A DNA stretch of 64,000 bases from CAWBXL01 sp963837365. Its GTDB lineage: Bacteria > Acidobacteriota > Terriglobia > Terriglobales > Acidobacteriaceae. The notes beneath the pieces were generated by a model. It was not told the origin of the DNA, made no database searches, and saw only the letters and a program-made list of their open reading frames with translations. Every line of letters starts with the position of its first letter. Positions within the stretch are counted from its first letter, which is position 1. The position numbers were made by a program, and so were the translations under genes. The stretch spans positions 124,001-188,000 of the forward strand of contig CAWIMW010000012.1 of assembly GCA_963837365.1 (NCBI GenBank), read 5' to 3'. This document shows positions 41,786 to 51,639 of the stretch, piece after piece.

Positions 41786-43276
41786 TTGGCTATTGTCCCC
41801 GAACAAACCGGTCTTGTCGATGTCGGGTACAATCGCCTCGTGAAATCTCGCCATGGAACGCTCGCCGGCTATATTTTTGCGGCGTTCTTTGTTTGCGGGA
41901 TTTCCTTTCTTCACCGTAGTTTGTTCCACGTAAACCCAACCACGGTTGCGTTAAGTTTCCTGCTGGGGGTTTTGGCAATCTCCGCCATCTGGGGAATGCA
42001 ACATGCTGTAGTCACGGCGATTGTCGCGGCCCTGGCATTCAATTATTTCTTTCTTTTTCCGGTCGGAACCTTCAGCATCGCCGATCCCCAGAACTGGGTA
42101 GCCTTAGGCGCATTTCTGGTGACGGCGGTGGTTGCCAGCCAGTTATCGGAGCGTGCCCGCCGGGAAGCAATCAACGCAAACGAGCGGCGACGCGAAGTGG
42201 AACGACTCTACGCATTCAGCCAGCAGTTGCTCTCCAGCGAAAATATGGCTGAAGTTCTTAACCTGATTCCGCAGTATGTGGTGGAATGTTTCGATGTACG
42301 GTCGGCTGCCATTTCCTTGTCGAATCGCCCGGATGTCCACCGCTCTGGAGTTGAGTCGGATGGTCTTGATCTGCACGATCTGCGTTTGACGTGCATGCGC
42401 AGTGAACCGAAGGTTGACATTCAAAACAAGCGTGCCTTCGTGCCCCTTAGGATCGGCGCGCGCGTCGTCGGGAGCTTCGGGGTTTCGGGTGCGATTCCTT
42501 CACGCCAGACGCTTGACGCCCTGGGCAGCCTGATTGCAGTTGCCATCGAACGGGTCGGCACCATAGAAAAGCTGGCCCGCGCGGAAATAGCCCGCGAAAG
42601 CCAGCAGCTCCGCTCCGCGCTGCTGGATTCACTGACACATGAATTTCGCACGCCTTTGACCGCAGTCAAAGCATCGGTCACTTCATTACTCAGTAATGCT
42701 CCGATGGACAATGTGCAACGCCGGGAATTATTGACGGTCATCAACGAAGAGAGTGACCGGTTGAATCGCCTGGTAGGAGAGGCGGCGGAGATGGCGCAGC
42801 TTGATGCCCACAGCGTTCAGCTCAACCTGCGCTCTCATCCCATAAGGGAAGCAGTGGATGACGCCATCGAGCAATCGAAACAGGCACTTCGGCATCATCC
42901 TGTCGCCATCAATCTCCCGCATGATTTGCCGCCGGTCCGCATGGACCTGGCAAGAATCGCGGAAGTTCTGATGCAATTGCTGGAGAATGCGGCCAAATAT
43001 TCTCCGCAGGAAACGCAAATTCAGATCACCGCGGAAGTAACAGAACAGATGTTAACGACCTACGTCGCCGATCACGGGCCGGGGATCGACGACTTCGAGC
43101 AGTCATTCATCTTTGAAAAGTTTTACCGGGGCCGCAACCAGCGTTTGCAGATACAAGGTACTGGCATGGGCCTGGCCATTGTGAAAGCGGTTGTAGAAGC
43201 CCATGGTGGATCCGTCGGTGTGAGCAGCCAAATGGGGAATGGATCGGTATTCTATTTCTCGCTTCCGGTAAGCTAA
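41786..43276 (+). CDS. KdpD-like sensor histidine kinase lacking the KdpD/USP N-terminus
   Basis: A 496-residue kinase. It begins near the DUF4118 four-helix membrane domain (about 28-112), then a GAF-like domain (about 140-255), HisKA with His in DSLTHEFRTPLTAV, and HATPase_c (LLENAAKYSP, DHGPGI, GTGMGLAIV). Full KdpD has a further N-terminal KdpD and universal-stress domain of about 400 residues, missing here. The frame opens at TTG 41786 after AAGGA; GTG 41840 is an alternative. It is divergent from, not in an operon with, the regulator gene. It probably senses ions or turgor, by family analogy. Confidence 0.84.
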   Translation: MAIVPEQTGLVDVGYNRLVKSRHGTLAGYIFAAFFVCGISFLHRSLFHVNPTTVALSFLLGVLAISAIWGMQHAVVTAIVAALAFNYFFLFPVGTFSIADPQNWVALGAFLVTAVVASQLSERARREAINANERRREVERLYAFSQQLLSSENMAEVLNLIPQYVVECFDVRSAAISLSNRPDVHRSGVESDGLDLHDLRLTCMRSEPKVDIQNKRAFVPLRIGARVVGSFGVSGAIPSRQTLDALGSLIAVAIERVGTIEKLARAEIARESQQLRSALLDSLTHEFRTPLTAVKASVTSLLSNAPMDNVQRRELLTVINEESDRLNRLVGEAAEMAQLDAHSVQLNLRSHPIREAVDDAIEQSKQALRHHPVAINLPHDLPPVRMDLARIAEVLMQLLENAAKYSPQETQIQITAEVTEQMLTTYVADHGPGIDDFEQSFIFEKFYRGRNQRLQIQGTGMGLAIVKAVVEAHGGSVGVSSQMGNGSVFYFSLPVS

Positions 43277-43278
43277 CT

Positions 43279-46200
43279 TTAGCCAGCGGGTGCCGGGTTT
43301 TTTCCTCGGAGATCGCTCACTAACTTGAACACGACACCCGCGGCCGCACCCAATGCACCTACATAAGCGACGATCAAATTGAAAAATTGCTGCTGCGAGT
43401 AGAGCAACCACGCGGCCCCGGCCACGGCCAGAATTCCCAGGGACAGTTTCAGGAACCGCCATACGCTTTGGTCGCCCTCGCGCTCCCAGGCTTCGATTTC
43501 GTCACGCTGCTGCGAAATGCGAATGAACTGCCGGAAACTTTCATTCATAATCCGTATCCCGATCGGCCCCTTCAGGGTAGACAACGCGGAATTACCGGCC
43601 CATGGGTTCCTGGCGCTTACCTGGGCAGGGACCACAATGAGTTTCCTCCGCTGTAGATGCTGGATCGCGAATGTATTTTTAAGGTTCGCCCATCCGTCCC
43701 GCGCCAGTTGATATAGTACGAGCCGTTCATCCTGTGTGCATGTAGACCACAGGACGCGATAGTAAGAATCGGCGCGGTCCAACAGTTCCTGAATCAGCTG
43801 CTCTTTTGACAAGCCTTCGTCTTTCCGGTAAGCGCGAAGGATGGCTGCTCCCATTTTCCGCAGTTGCGCAGTGTGATCGCATTCTTCCACAACAAGATCG
43901 ATGAATTTGTGGAACTCGAGGTCCTCTCGCTTATTCCGCAACTGCTGCGCCACGCGATAGAAACCTTGAATGGTGATGTCTTCGATGGTCACTTTGCGGA
44001 AGGGTGTGAGAACGACCGCCCAGCGGTCGAGAATATCAATCGCCGCGGCGATGCTCTTATTGTCGCCGGGAACTACGACGTCAGGACAACCGGCGTTCAG
44101 ATAGTACAAAGGGTCAATGGTTGAAAGTAGAATGATGCGCCTGTGCCGCACATGGATCAGCTCTTCTAAAGTGCGCAGCTTTTTCATGTTGAGCTCAGCA
44201 TCATCAATGCCAAATTCAAAGTGATTCAGGGCGACAACTTTGGGGCAATCGGCAGGAAGGTCCCACTTGCCGGTCGTGGCCATCTCTGCAAAGTCGAGCA
44301 GGTGAGCATGATGGAATTTTTTTATGGTCAGGCCTTTCCCGGATTTGGGGTGGCCAAGCAACAGAATGTTTTGCGGCAGATGGGGTACCAGTCCCTTTTC
44401 TTGAGGTTTCCACTCGTCCAGAGGAGGCAAACTTTCGAGATCAAGCAGGAACAGCCGTCTCGGCACAAAATGAATCCAGCCCGCCAATCCGGCAATCGCA
44501 GCCATCAGCCACAGTCGCACTCGCCAATCCAGTGCCGGCCAGATCGGAACTGGGGTAAAGATCGCCTCCCCGAGATCTCCGTGTCCACCTGGATCTGAAG
44601 GTGCGAGGCGCATGCCACTGGCGGCCAATACTCGCGGATGGCACGTGCGCTGGCCGAAGACATCCGTGTCTACAACCTGCCATTTATGGCCGGGGATATC
44701 TTTTCGCGTACGTGCCAGCGCCTCCAGCTGCGCGGCAAACGGATTCAGCGGGAAATAGCTGGTCAGGTCAAGAATTCCCCGTTCCACAAAACTCGAGGAT
44801 ACGTCCCTGGGGGAATCCTGACCAATGACCGGACAATTCAGAAACAGTTTGTCGTACCGGTCCATTTCCTCAAGCTGCCGTTTTCGTTCAAACGAGGGAT
44901 TGGCGCTGAGGTGTGCGTAGAAATCTCCAATATATTGACGACGTTGCTCCAGCCGTTCCGCCAGATCTAGCTGCCGGGATTGGACGAAGAGCTTGTGTAC
45001 GAAGTCGTAGGAAACTTTGAAAAACCCTGCGCCGGGAACCACGACCAAAATCATCAGAAGCGAAGCTGCGGCGAAAGTGTAGGTGAGCTTCAGTGAAAAC
45101 CGCCCCAGCAGCCACCGGTCAATTGCCTCTCTAAGGCTTGTATAAAAAGCATACACGGCGAAGAGAACTGCAATCCCGAGGACCCAACTAAGGCCGCTCG
45201 CCACAACCACGGCAATTACCACCAGAACGTTTGCCAGAGTTCGCAGATATTTCCGGCATTCCAGAAACGGGTACAGGGCCGCGACCAATGCGACCGCAAG
45301 AACGGTAATGAGCGCGCGCGTCAATCCGTAGAAGACATAGCGCTGGAAATATGCGGCACTGAGCACGATATTGGCAACTACCAAGTGGAGGTAGTGCGAT
45401 CTACGCGAGCAATTCGGCCAGATCGCCTCCAGCGGATACTCTTTGCGCCGCACTACGTGCACCAGGACCACCAAGAAAACAGGCAGGATTGCATAGCACA
45501 TCACCAACACGGAAAAGACGACTACAACTGCCATATTCATGGTTGTAGTGTCGGAAACGTCTTTGAAAACCACCAGGGTTAGCCGCGGGTGAATCGCCGC
45601 CTGGAGTGGCGTAATCCACATCTTTTTCTTTGTGCCCAGATAGTTGATATCCAAAACACCGGTGCTGCCTTGTGCCAGCAGTGCCTGAAGTGAAACGTCT
45701 CCGCGAGCTTCCTTGATGAAATCCTCGTTCAGGTTGCGAACAGCAGAACTGTGGAATAAAACTTTCCCATCGGGGGCCACTACGGCAAAACCAAAGCCCG
45801 TAGGTAAAACTGGCTTGACCAGGGATTCGACTTTGATGGCCAGTACTTTGATGACCGGGTTTTTCGTTTTGGGATATGCGACCGTGGCCCTGTTCCTCTG
45901 TTGTGGCGCGGCATCTGCACCTGACCACGGAGCTGCCAGAGTTACCAGAAACTCTCCCGTGTTAGGAGAAAATAGAGGGTCCATTCGTAACTGCCGAGTA
46001 CCGTCGAGCAGCTGAAATTGATCGAGGTCGCCATCCATCACGGGATGAAAAAATGGCTCCTCCTTGACGTTGGTCCACGGCGTGGATTCGTGGTTCACCG
46101 TATACTTCACGATTTGCGAGCCGTCTTTGCTGGCCAAGAAGAAGAAACGGAAGTACGGATACGAGAGCTGGCAATCTTTGCACAATTCGCCCTGATGCTC

Positions 46201-47508
46201 GAGAAAGTCTGCTCTGTTTCCGTTGGCGTCATCTCCAACCAACTTGAGTACGGATGGATTGACGGAAAGTGTATCCAGCGTGTTCATGGCGCTGGATAGT
46301 TCCTGGGTAAAATTGGTGTTGATTTGCCGGGCCAGCCGGATCAGTTCTCGCCGCGACATATCGTCGCTGGTCAGCTGGTATGAGGCATTCAGCGCAATCA
46401 ATGTCACTAGCGCTGTAGCCAACAAAATGGATGCCAGCAGATAAAGAATTTGCCGCGATTGCAGCCTCTCCTTGGGACTCATGTAATAGAACTTGAGCAC
46501 CGGCCATCCCAGGGCAAAGATCGTCAGTAGTATGAGGACGCTCCAAAGCAGATAGGTGTAGGGCAGCACCAGGGTCTGCGCATGGGCATGTTTCTCGGTT
46601 CTAAGTCCGCACAGAACTAACCTTCGCTCCTGTTCGCCCTGTTTGAGCGATACAGACAGAGGCTGGAAGAACAGGGCATATTCAGAGCCGGCCAGTTGGA
46701 TGGTCGCCTGGCCGCTGGTCTGGATCAAAGATGCGAATGAATGAGGGGTATTCGCCCCTGTGGCTGCGGACGACGAAGCATTCAATTTGAGTAGCGAACT
46801 CCCCGAGCCGGCATTGTCCAGGGAAAACTGAAGTCCGCTGATGTTCTGGATCCTGATTCCCTGAGAAGATTCCTGATAAAGCACATTCCCCTCGGAATCG
46901 GCCACCAGCACATCATCGAAGAAGCCTTCCTCGAGATCATGGAAGGACGGGCGAATCAACGGATCAAAGTTGATGGCTGCGCATAGACTGATGTCGGCAC
47001 GCGCCCCGCCACATGGTTTGTCAGGAGCTGCGATTTCTTTTGTCTCCTCCGCGTCACCTGGGTTAGCAAACATCTCCCGGTAGTCGGCACGAACCCGGAA
47101 ACTGTTTGCCGATTCAGGCATGAAGAGCGTGAGGGTCCCCTGGCGGCTCGGCTTGACCGAGGAATCGGCTTTATGCCAATTGGTGATGGTGTAGTCATGG
47201 TCCTGGATTTTCCCGTGCAGGGCCGTATGGATATAGTCATTGGCGGTATTGGCATCCGGAAAGCTGGCCGAGGCTCTGAGAACATTGCCGGCGATTCGCA
47301 CCTGTAGGGAAAACCTGTCGGCCATCGAAGACAGCAGGCGGAATGCCCTTTCGTTGTAGTAGGTCTGTTGGGAAGATACGTACACCGAGTAGTAGAAAGT
47401 GAACAAAACAGCGGCGACGACGATAGTGCCAAGCACCCAATAGAACCGCTTGAAACGTGCGGCTTTCTCTTTTGCACGTGCCGTCCCGTTTTTTTCCGTT
47501 GTCGCCAT
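43279..47508 (-). CDS. very large membrane sensor with P-loop NTPase and winged-helix-like region
   Basis: A 1409-residue protein I cannot assign to a described family. Order of parts: membrane helix (about 24-46); extracytoplasmic region (50-320) likely of Cache type; helices near 330-350 and 360-385; a second extracytoplasmic region (390-680); a cluster of helices (about 690-880); a periplasmic-type stretch; a helix near 1010-1030; then a cytoplasmic NTPase with Walker A GHPKSGKG (about 1050-1057) and a hydrophobic strand RRIILLST, followed by a helical and winged-helix-like segment (TCTQDERLVLYQLARDG) and two C-terminal helices. This resembles a STAND-type signal ATPase joined to a membrane sensor. 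It follows the 1127-aa GMC gene after 87 bases, so it may be the last gene of that unit. Confidence 0.7.
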   Translation of the reverse strand: MATTEKNGTARAKEKAARFKRFYWVLGTIVVAAVLFTFYYSVYVSSQQTYYNERAFRLLSSMADRFSLQVRIAGNVLRASASFPDANTANDYIHTALHGKIQDHDYTITNWHKADSSVKPSRQGTLTLFMPESANSFRVRADYREMFANPGDAEETKEIAAPDKPCGGARADISLCAAINFDPLIRPSFHDLEEGFFDDVLVADSEGNVLYQESSQGIRIQNISGLQFSLDNAGSGSSLLKLNASSSAATGANTPHSFASLIQTSGQATIQLAGSEYALFFQPLSVSLKQGEQERRLVLCGLRTEKHAHAQTLVLPYTYLLWSVLILLTIFALGWPVLKFYYMSPKERLQSRQILYLLASILLATALVTLIALNASYQLTSDDMSRRELIRLARQINTNFTQELSSAMNTLDTLSVNPSVLKLVGDDANGNRADFLEHQGELCKDCQLSYPYFRFFFLASKDGSQIVKYTVNHESTPWTNVKEEPFFHPVMDGDLDQFQLLDGTRQLRMDPLFSPNTGEFLVTLAAPWSGADAAPQQRNRATVAYPKTKNPVIKVLAIKVESLVKPVLPTGFGFAVVAPDGKVLFHSSAVRNLNEDFIKEARGDVSLQALLAQGSTGVLDINYLGTKKKMWITPLQAAIHPRLTLVVFKDVSDTTTMNMAVVVVFSVLVMCYAILPVFLVVLVHVVRRKEYPLEAIWPNCSRRSHYLHLVVANIVLSAAYFQRYVFYGLTRALITVLAVALVAALYPFLECRKYLRTLANVLVVIAVVVASGLSWVLGIAVLFAVYAFYTSLREAIDRWLLGRFSLKLTYTFAAASLLMILVVVPGAGFFKVSYDFVHKLFVQSRQLDLAERLEQRRQYIGDFYAHLSANPSFERKRQLEEMDRYDKLFLNCPVIGQDSPRDVSSSFVERGILDLTSYFPLNPFAAQLEALARTRKDIPGHKWQVVDTDVFGQRTCHPRVLAASGMRLAPSDPGGHGDLGEAIFTPVPIWPALDWRVRLWLMAAIAGLAGWIHFVPRRLFLLDLESLPPLDEWKPQEKGLVPHLPQNILLLGHPKSGKGLTIKKFHHAHLLDFAEMATTGKWDLPADCPKVVALNHFEFGIDDAELNMKKLRTLEELIHVRHRRIILLSTIDPLYYLNAGCPDVVVPGDNKSIAAAIDILDRWAVVLTPFRKVTIEDITIQGFYRVAQQLRNKREDLEFHKFIDLVVEECDHTAQLRKMGAAILRAYRKDEGLSKEQLIQELLDRADSYYRVLWSTCTQDERLVLYQLARDGWANLKNTFAIQHLQRRKLIVVPAQVSARNPWAGNSALSTLKGPIGIRIMNESFRQFIRISQQRDEIEAWEREGDQSVWRFLKLSLGILAVAGAAWLLYSQQQFFNLIVAYVGALGAAAGVVFKLVSDLRGKNPAPAG

Positions 47509-47595
47509 AACAATTGTTGCTCGTCGTGAGTACGATAAGCTTGCTCACCGCCAGCGGGGGATGCGGGCAGCACTAAGTGATTTTAGGGCACAGCA

Positions 47596-50500
47596 CTAAT
47601 GAATCACCGGCAGTGCCAGGGGATCGTATTCGCGTTGTACGAACTGCGCTGTGAATGCGATGTAGCGCATTTGTGCCTGCAACTTGAGCTGGGGATTATC
47701 GGTCCCGCTGACTGAGAACGACCCTAGTAGCGTGGCAATGTTTCTCAGTGCTGCAAGGTTCTCAAAGGTGCGGAACTTCAGAAGTGACACGCCCAGTTCA
47801 GTAAGAGCACCGCCATCACTACGGTAGATATGGCAGTAGAGTGTCGTGTAATCGTAGAGCAGCTCTTGCGCTCCTCCAGGACCGACCGGGCCGTCTTTCT
47901 GTAAATACTTTTTACCTTCTAAAATATAGCGTTTGCCCTTATCGCTGGTGAACTCGATGTGGTAGTGCATCTCCGCTTCCGCGGTTTTCGGATTCACGAT
48001 CAGATAATTAAAGGTGCTGGCTGATTCGTCAATCGGGAAGGTGACGCCCGCTTCGCCTTGCAGAGATGCAAAAGATATGGTGCCTTTCAAACCAGCTTCG
48101 TGGGCAAGGCCGTCAATAAATTCGTTGATATCACGAATTTGAATTCGCACAGTGAAGCTGCATGGGACGCCACCTTGCGGATCGCCCGCCGCAGGGACGA
48201 GCTTCGCAATGGTCAGGTCCGCATCTCGACCTGGCCCAGCGGTCTTCTTGCCTTCGAAGTACCAGCCTTCCATGGTTTCGTCGAAGCCCAGGCCGATCCC
48301 ATCGGGTAGATGGGCATCGAGAAATGGACGCAGCAAAAGCGTTGTCGGCAGTTCCTTCCCAGCTCTGGTGAGGGTGTAGTAGAAGCCAAAGTCCTTTGAT
48401 CCGGTTGGGTTGTGGAGGACCCCCAAATCCCGCCCGCGAAACAGTGCGGCAACATCGGGAAGCTGCCCGGTAATGTAGCGCCCTACCAGGAAGGTTTCGT
48501 CTACCTTACGAATTTCATCGTGGAAGGGAGTGAAATCATTCAACTGAAAATGGTCCTGGACAAAACTTGGCACAACTAAACCTTCCATAAGCCCCATCAG
48601 GTGATAACGAGCCTCCATGCGGCCATCCGGCTTCAGGTCGAATTGCAGATAAGCTGCCGAGCCCAGATGGTTGTTGTTACTGACCACATCCATACGCCAA
48701 ACACCGTTCAAGTCTTCCTTCGTGGGAACCGTCCCTGCCGCGAACAGGGCCTCATGGTCGGCTACCGTCATTTCGTTGAAGCTGTAGCGGCGCGTCATCG
48801 GGAATGTGAAGGTCCGAATGCCGTTGGGGAAATCACCCATATATACGCGGCCGATCATCAGATCGTCATTGATCAGCTTGAAGATGTCGTAGAAGCCCTG
48901 CCACGGCGCATCCAGATAACGCAGCAAAATGTATTTGCCGGGTTCGAGCGTGCCAGATTGATGATCAATGGTGACTTCCTCCAGAGAATTGCGCGCGGGG
49001 ATTTGCCCATCGGTGCTGCTGGTGAGCCCGAAATATTTGTTGCCATCTTTCCAGAACTTCTTCTTGAAACCGGTGAAAAGGGCCGCGGACAGCGGAGTCA
49101 GAATAAAACCCTTGGGGAAAAATCCCTTCCAGTAAACGTCGTTGCGTACTTCCTGTTTGGCGATATCAATTTGCGGCGCGGCGGCTTTGTTTACGACGCC
49201 GGCGATGGGCAGGGTCACGGAACGGCGGAAGAGTTTTTCTAATTCGGCTTCATCCCAGCTCAAAACGTCCAATGAGCTGATCGGCACAGCCACAGCCGGA
49301 TTGGGCTTTGGATATGCTTCCCCATTCATTTCGTGGATCTTGCGCTCCGCGATTCGCTCAGTAAGAGCAGAAATTGTAAGGAACGGATTCACTCCAAGAG
49401 CTGAGGGAACAATCGAGCCGTCGGCAACGAACAGCCCGTCGTGAATGCTGCCATCGCCGGCGAATACGCGGCCGAACTGGTCAACTGCGCCGTGCAGATG
49501 ATCTTCCCCGGCAGGGCATCCTCCCAGCGGATGCGCGGTCACTAAATGTCCGGAGTTGAATACGCTCCAAGTCGGATTGGAGATAAACGATGCCCCCAGG
49601 GCGCGCGCATGCCGGCGGAGTTCTTCATTCATCCGAGTGAAGACGGTCTGCTGCCCAACTCCGTCCCACTCGATGGTCATGCGCCCGTCTGGCTCAAACC
49701 AGGGAGCATCGAAGTTCATGGTTCCGCGAGAATTATCCTGTCCCATCACCAGGTAAAGCATGGTGTGGTTCAAAGCGCCGTTGCGGGAGTATGCGGCAGC
49801 CGGATCAAGGTTGAAGTCATTTTGGATCCGCTGGCGTTCCTGCGCCTCATTGCCGACCTTGGTGGGATCGCCGTGTATGGCGGCGAAGACTGCCTTCGCC
49901 GCCTGCACGTAAGCGCTGGGGAATGAAAAGTCTTCCACGGTGATTCGCTGTTCCAGCGGAGCATTTCCGTTGTACCGGACCACTCCGACAATGGATGGCC
50001 CCGGCGGACCGGCTTCATTCGGCTTTGCTGCGCGATTGCCATAGCCAAGAACATCTGTCGGATCGTCGCCGTTGTAGGCCAATCCAAAGAAGTCGCCATT
50101 TCCGCTGAATCCTGTGCCCACGGCGGGAGAAACTTTCAAACCGTGCATTTCCGAGCGTAAAAGTAGTTCAGTGGAATTCAGCGATCCGGCGGAGAGAACT
50201 ACGTTCTGCGCGTCCAAAGTAAATGACTCTTGCTTGGCATCGTCGTAATGCTTGCCGTGTACACGCCAACCTCCGCCGTTGAGCTTTTCCACCCACTCGA
50301 CTTTTACCTGGGTGAAGATATCCGTACCATTTTTCGCCGCGAATGGCAGGTAGTTCATGTACAACGTGTTCTTCGCGTGGAAGTTGCAGCCGCTGACGCA
50401 GTCTCCACATTTGTTGCATGGGTGTTGCTCGACTCCGTGAGGATTCAATCCGTCAATGGTCTGATTGACTGCCAGGTTCAGCGCCTCGGCGTGCTTTCCT

Positions 50501-50979
50501 AACTGCACCGCACGTTTCTCCAGCGCTTTGACCTTGAGAAGATCAGCTGCCTTCGGGACCGGCACCGCCGCCAGCATGGCGCGTGCGCGGTCGTAGTACT
50601 GCTGCATGTCTTGATATTTGATCCCCTTAGGCCAACCGGTTCGCTCGAAGACTTCTTCGTCAGGAACCAACGCCACGTTCGCATTGATGAGCGATGTGCC
50701 ACCCAACCCGGAGCCTTTGATGACCGAGATATCCCGGTAGTTCAGAAACTCATAGAGACCCAGGGGATTGGCATCGCCGCGGGTGTTCTGGAGAATTCCC
50801 GGCAGATCGTTGGGAAATGTCCCGACCGCCCATTCCTTGCCGCGTTCGAGGATGCACACCGAGTGCGGCTCTTGTAAAGCCGCAGAGAGGCGCGCCGCCA
50901 TGATGGACCCGCCGTAGCCCGATCCCACAATCAGAAACTTGTAGCTCTTTTTCCTCTGTTGCCACGGCATGGATAGCAT
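47596..50979 (-). CDS. 1127-aa GMC-family oxidoreductase with long C-terminal extension
   Basis: The first 560 residues are a cholesterol-oxidase-like GMC flavoprotein: dinucleotide motif FLIVGSGYGGS, FAD segment KGSGLGGTSLINAN, a cysteine cluster C188-x2-C191-x2-C194-x3-C198 before HAKNTLYMNYLPFA, and the GMC end HPLGGC with FVADGSIVPSALGVNP. Residues about 640-1127 are an added region. Its last part (about 960-1100, from FTVRIQIRDINEFIDG to ELLYDYTTLYCHI) resembles the separate 241-aa protein at 53595-54320. No signal peptide is present, so it acts inside the cell. AGGAGG lies 5 bases before the ATG. The substrate is unknown; sterol or other lipid alcohols are the usual targets of close relatives. 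Confidence 0.82.
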   Translation of the reverse strand: MLSMPWQQRKKSYKFLIVGSGYGGSIMAARLSAALQEPHSVCILERGKEWAVGTFPNDLPGILQNTRGDANPLGLYEFLNYRDISVIKGSGLGGTSLINANVALVPDEEVFERTGWPKGIKYQDMQQYYDRARAMLAAVPVPKAADLLKVKALEKRAVQLGKHAEALNLAVNQTIDGLNPHGVEQHPCNKCGDCVSGCNFHAKNTLYMNYLPFAAKNGTDIFTQVKVEWVEKLNGGGWRVHGKHYDDAKQESFTLDAQNVVLSAGSLNSTELLLRSEMHGLKVSPAVGTGFSGNGDFFGLAYNGDDPTDVLGYGNRAAKPNEAGPPGPSIVGVVRYNGNAPLEQRITVEDFSFPSAYVQAAKAVFAAIHGDPTKVGNEAQERQRIQNDFNLDPAAAYSRNGALNHTMLYLVMGQDNSRGTMNFDAPWFEPDGRMTIEWDGVGQQTVFTRMNEELRRHARALGASFISNPTWSVFNSGHLVTAHPLGGCPAGEDHLHGAVDQFGRVFAGDGSIHDGLFVADGSIVPSALGVNPFLTISALTERIAERKIHEMNGEAYPKPNPAVAVPISSLDVLSWDEAELEKLFRRSVTLPIAGVVNKAAAPQIDIAKQEVRNDVYWKGFFPKGFILTPLSAALFTGFKKKFWKDGNKYFGLTSSTDGQIPARNSLEEVTIDHQSGTLEPGKYILLRYLDAPWQGFYDIFKLINDDLMIGRVYMGDFPNGIRTFTFPMTRRYSFNEMTVADHEALFAAGTVPTKEDLNGVWRMDVVSNNNHLGSAAYLQFDLKPDGRMEARYHLMGLMEGLVVPSFVQDHFQLNDFTPFHDEIRKVDETFLVGRYITGQLPDVAALFRGRDLGVLHNPTGSKDFGFYYTLTRAGKELPTTLLLRPFLDAHLPDGIGLGFDETMEGWYFEGKKTAGPGRDADLTIAKLVPAAGDPQGGVPCSFTVRIQIRDINEFIDGLAHEAGLKGTISFASLQGEAGVTFPIDESASTFNYLIVNPKTAEAEMHYHIEFTSDKGKRYILEGKKYLQKDGPVGPGGAQELLYDYTTLYCHIYRSDGGALTELGVSLLKFRTFENLAALRNIATLLGSFSVSGTDNPQLKLQAQMRYIAFTAQFVQREYDPLALPVIH

Positions 50980-51009
50980 AAGGCCTCCTATTAACTGCGG
51001 CTCACAGCA

Positions 51010-51609
51010 TTAGTTCTTGCAGCGCAGCAAGCGGCGAACAAATCCGATGGGAACGTCACACTTAAATTCGCTGAACAAGTCGCCGACGAAGTATCCGGCG
51101 CTGTTCGTTCCCGCCCTCTGCAATGACGCAGACCAGGTCCGCTGTTCGCTGGGTTGGTATGCGCTGGAAAGTCCCGCGGATGCGAAAGATGCTGGCAGCC
51201 CTGACCAGTTGAAAGATTTATGCCCGGCCTGCGGGTCGACGAAGACGGAATGGCCGGCGGCGTTCATGAATCGGCCAAAAAAGCTCCCGCTTCCCTTCGG
51301 CTCATACTTATCCACATGCTTGGAAGCCGCAGCGAAGACAAGCTTGCGCATAAATTTCCCGTTGACGTTATCGGCCAAGGCCACCCCATAGTGATAACCA
51401 AAACCCTCGCCGCCAGTGCCGAATCCAGCCGGCTTGGTGACCCAGTTTGAAAACGCCGCGGTAAAAGCAGGTTGGATGTATGTCCCAGGGTTCTTGAACG
51501 AGTCGTCCATGAAACTTTTGAAGTATTGGTTGTCTTCGGCTTGCATTACCGAACCAAGACAGATGACTGCTGCGATCAAAGCAATGTGTTGCGACAGCCG
51601 GTGGACCAT
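51010..51609 (-). CDS. secreted protein of unknown function
   Basis: A 199-residue protein started at ATG 51609, where AGGAGAG gives an ideal ribosome site. A Sec signal peptide is clear (MVHRLSQHIALIAAVICLGSVMQA, given in part; cleavage after about residue 24). The mature part has many Gly, Phe and Ser, no cysteine pairs that I can connect, and a YFVGDLFSEFKCDVPIGF end. I do not recognise a family. It sits between the di-haem cytochrome and the 1127-aa GMC gene with 30-base gaps on both sides, so it is surely co-transcribed and may be periplasmic. Confidence 0.68.
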   Translation of the reverse strand: MVHRLSQHIALIAAVICLGSVMQAEDNQYFKSFMDDSFKNPGTYIQPAFTAAFSNWVTKPAGFGTGGEGFGYHYGVALADNVNGKFMRKLVFAAASKHVDKYEPKGSGSFFGRFMNAAGHSVFVDPQAGHKSFNWSGLPASFASAGLSSAYQPSEQRTWSASLQRAGTNSAGYFVGDLFSEFKCDVPIGFVRRLLRCKN

Positions 51610-51639
51610 TTTGCTCTCCTGCATAAATCAAACTTTCAG

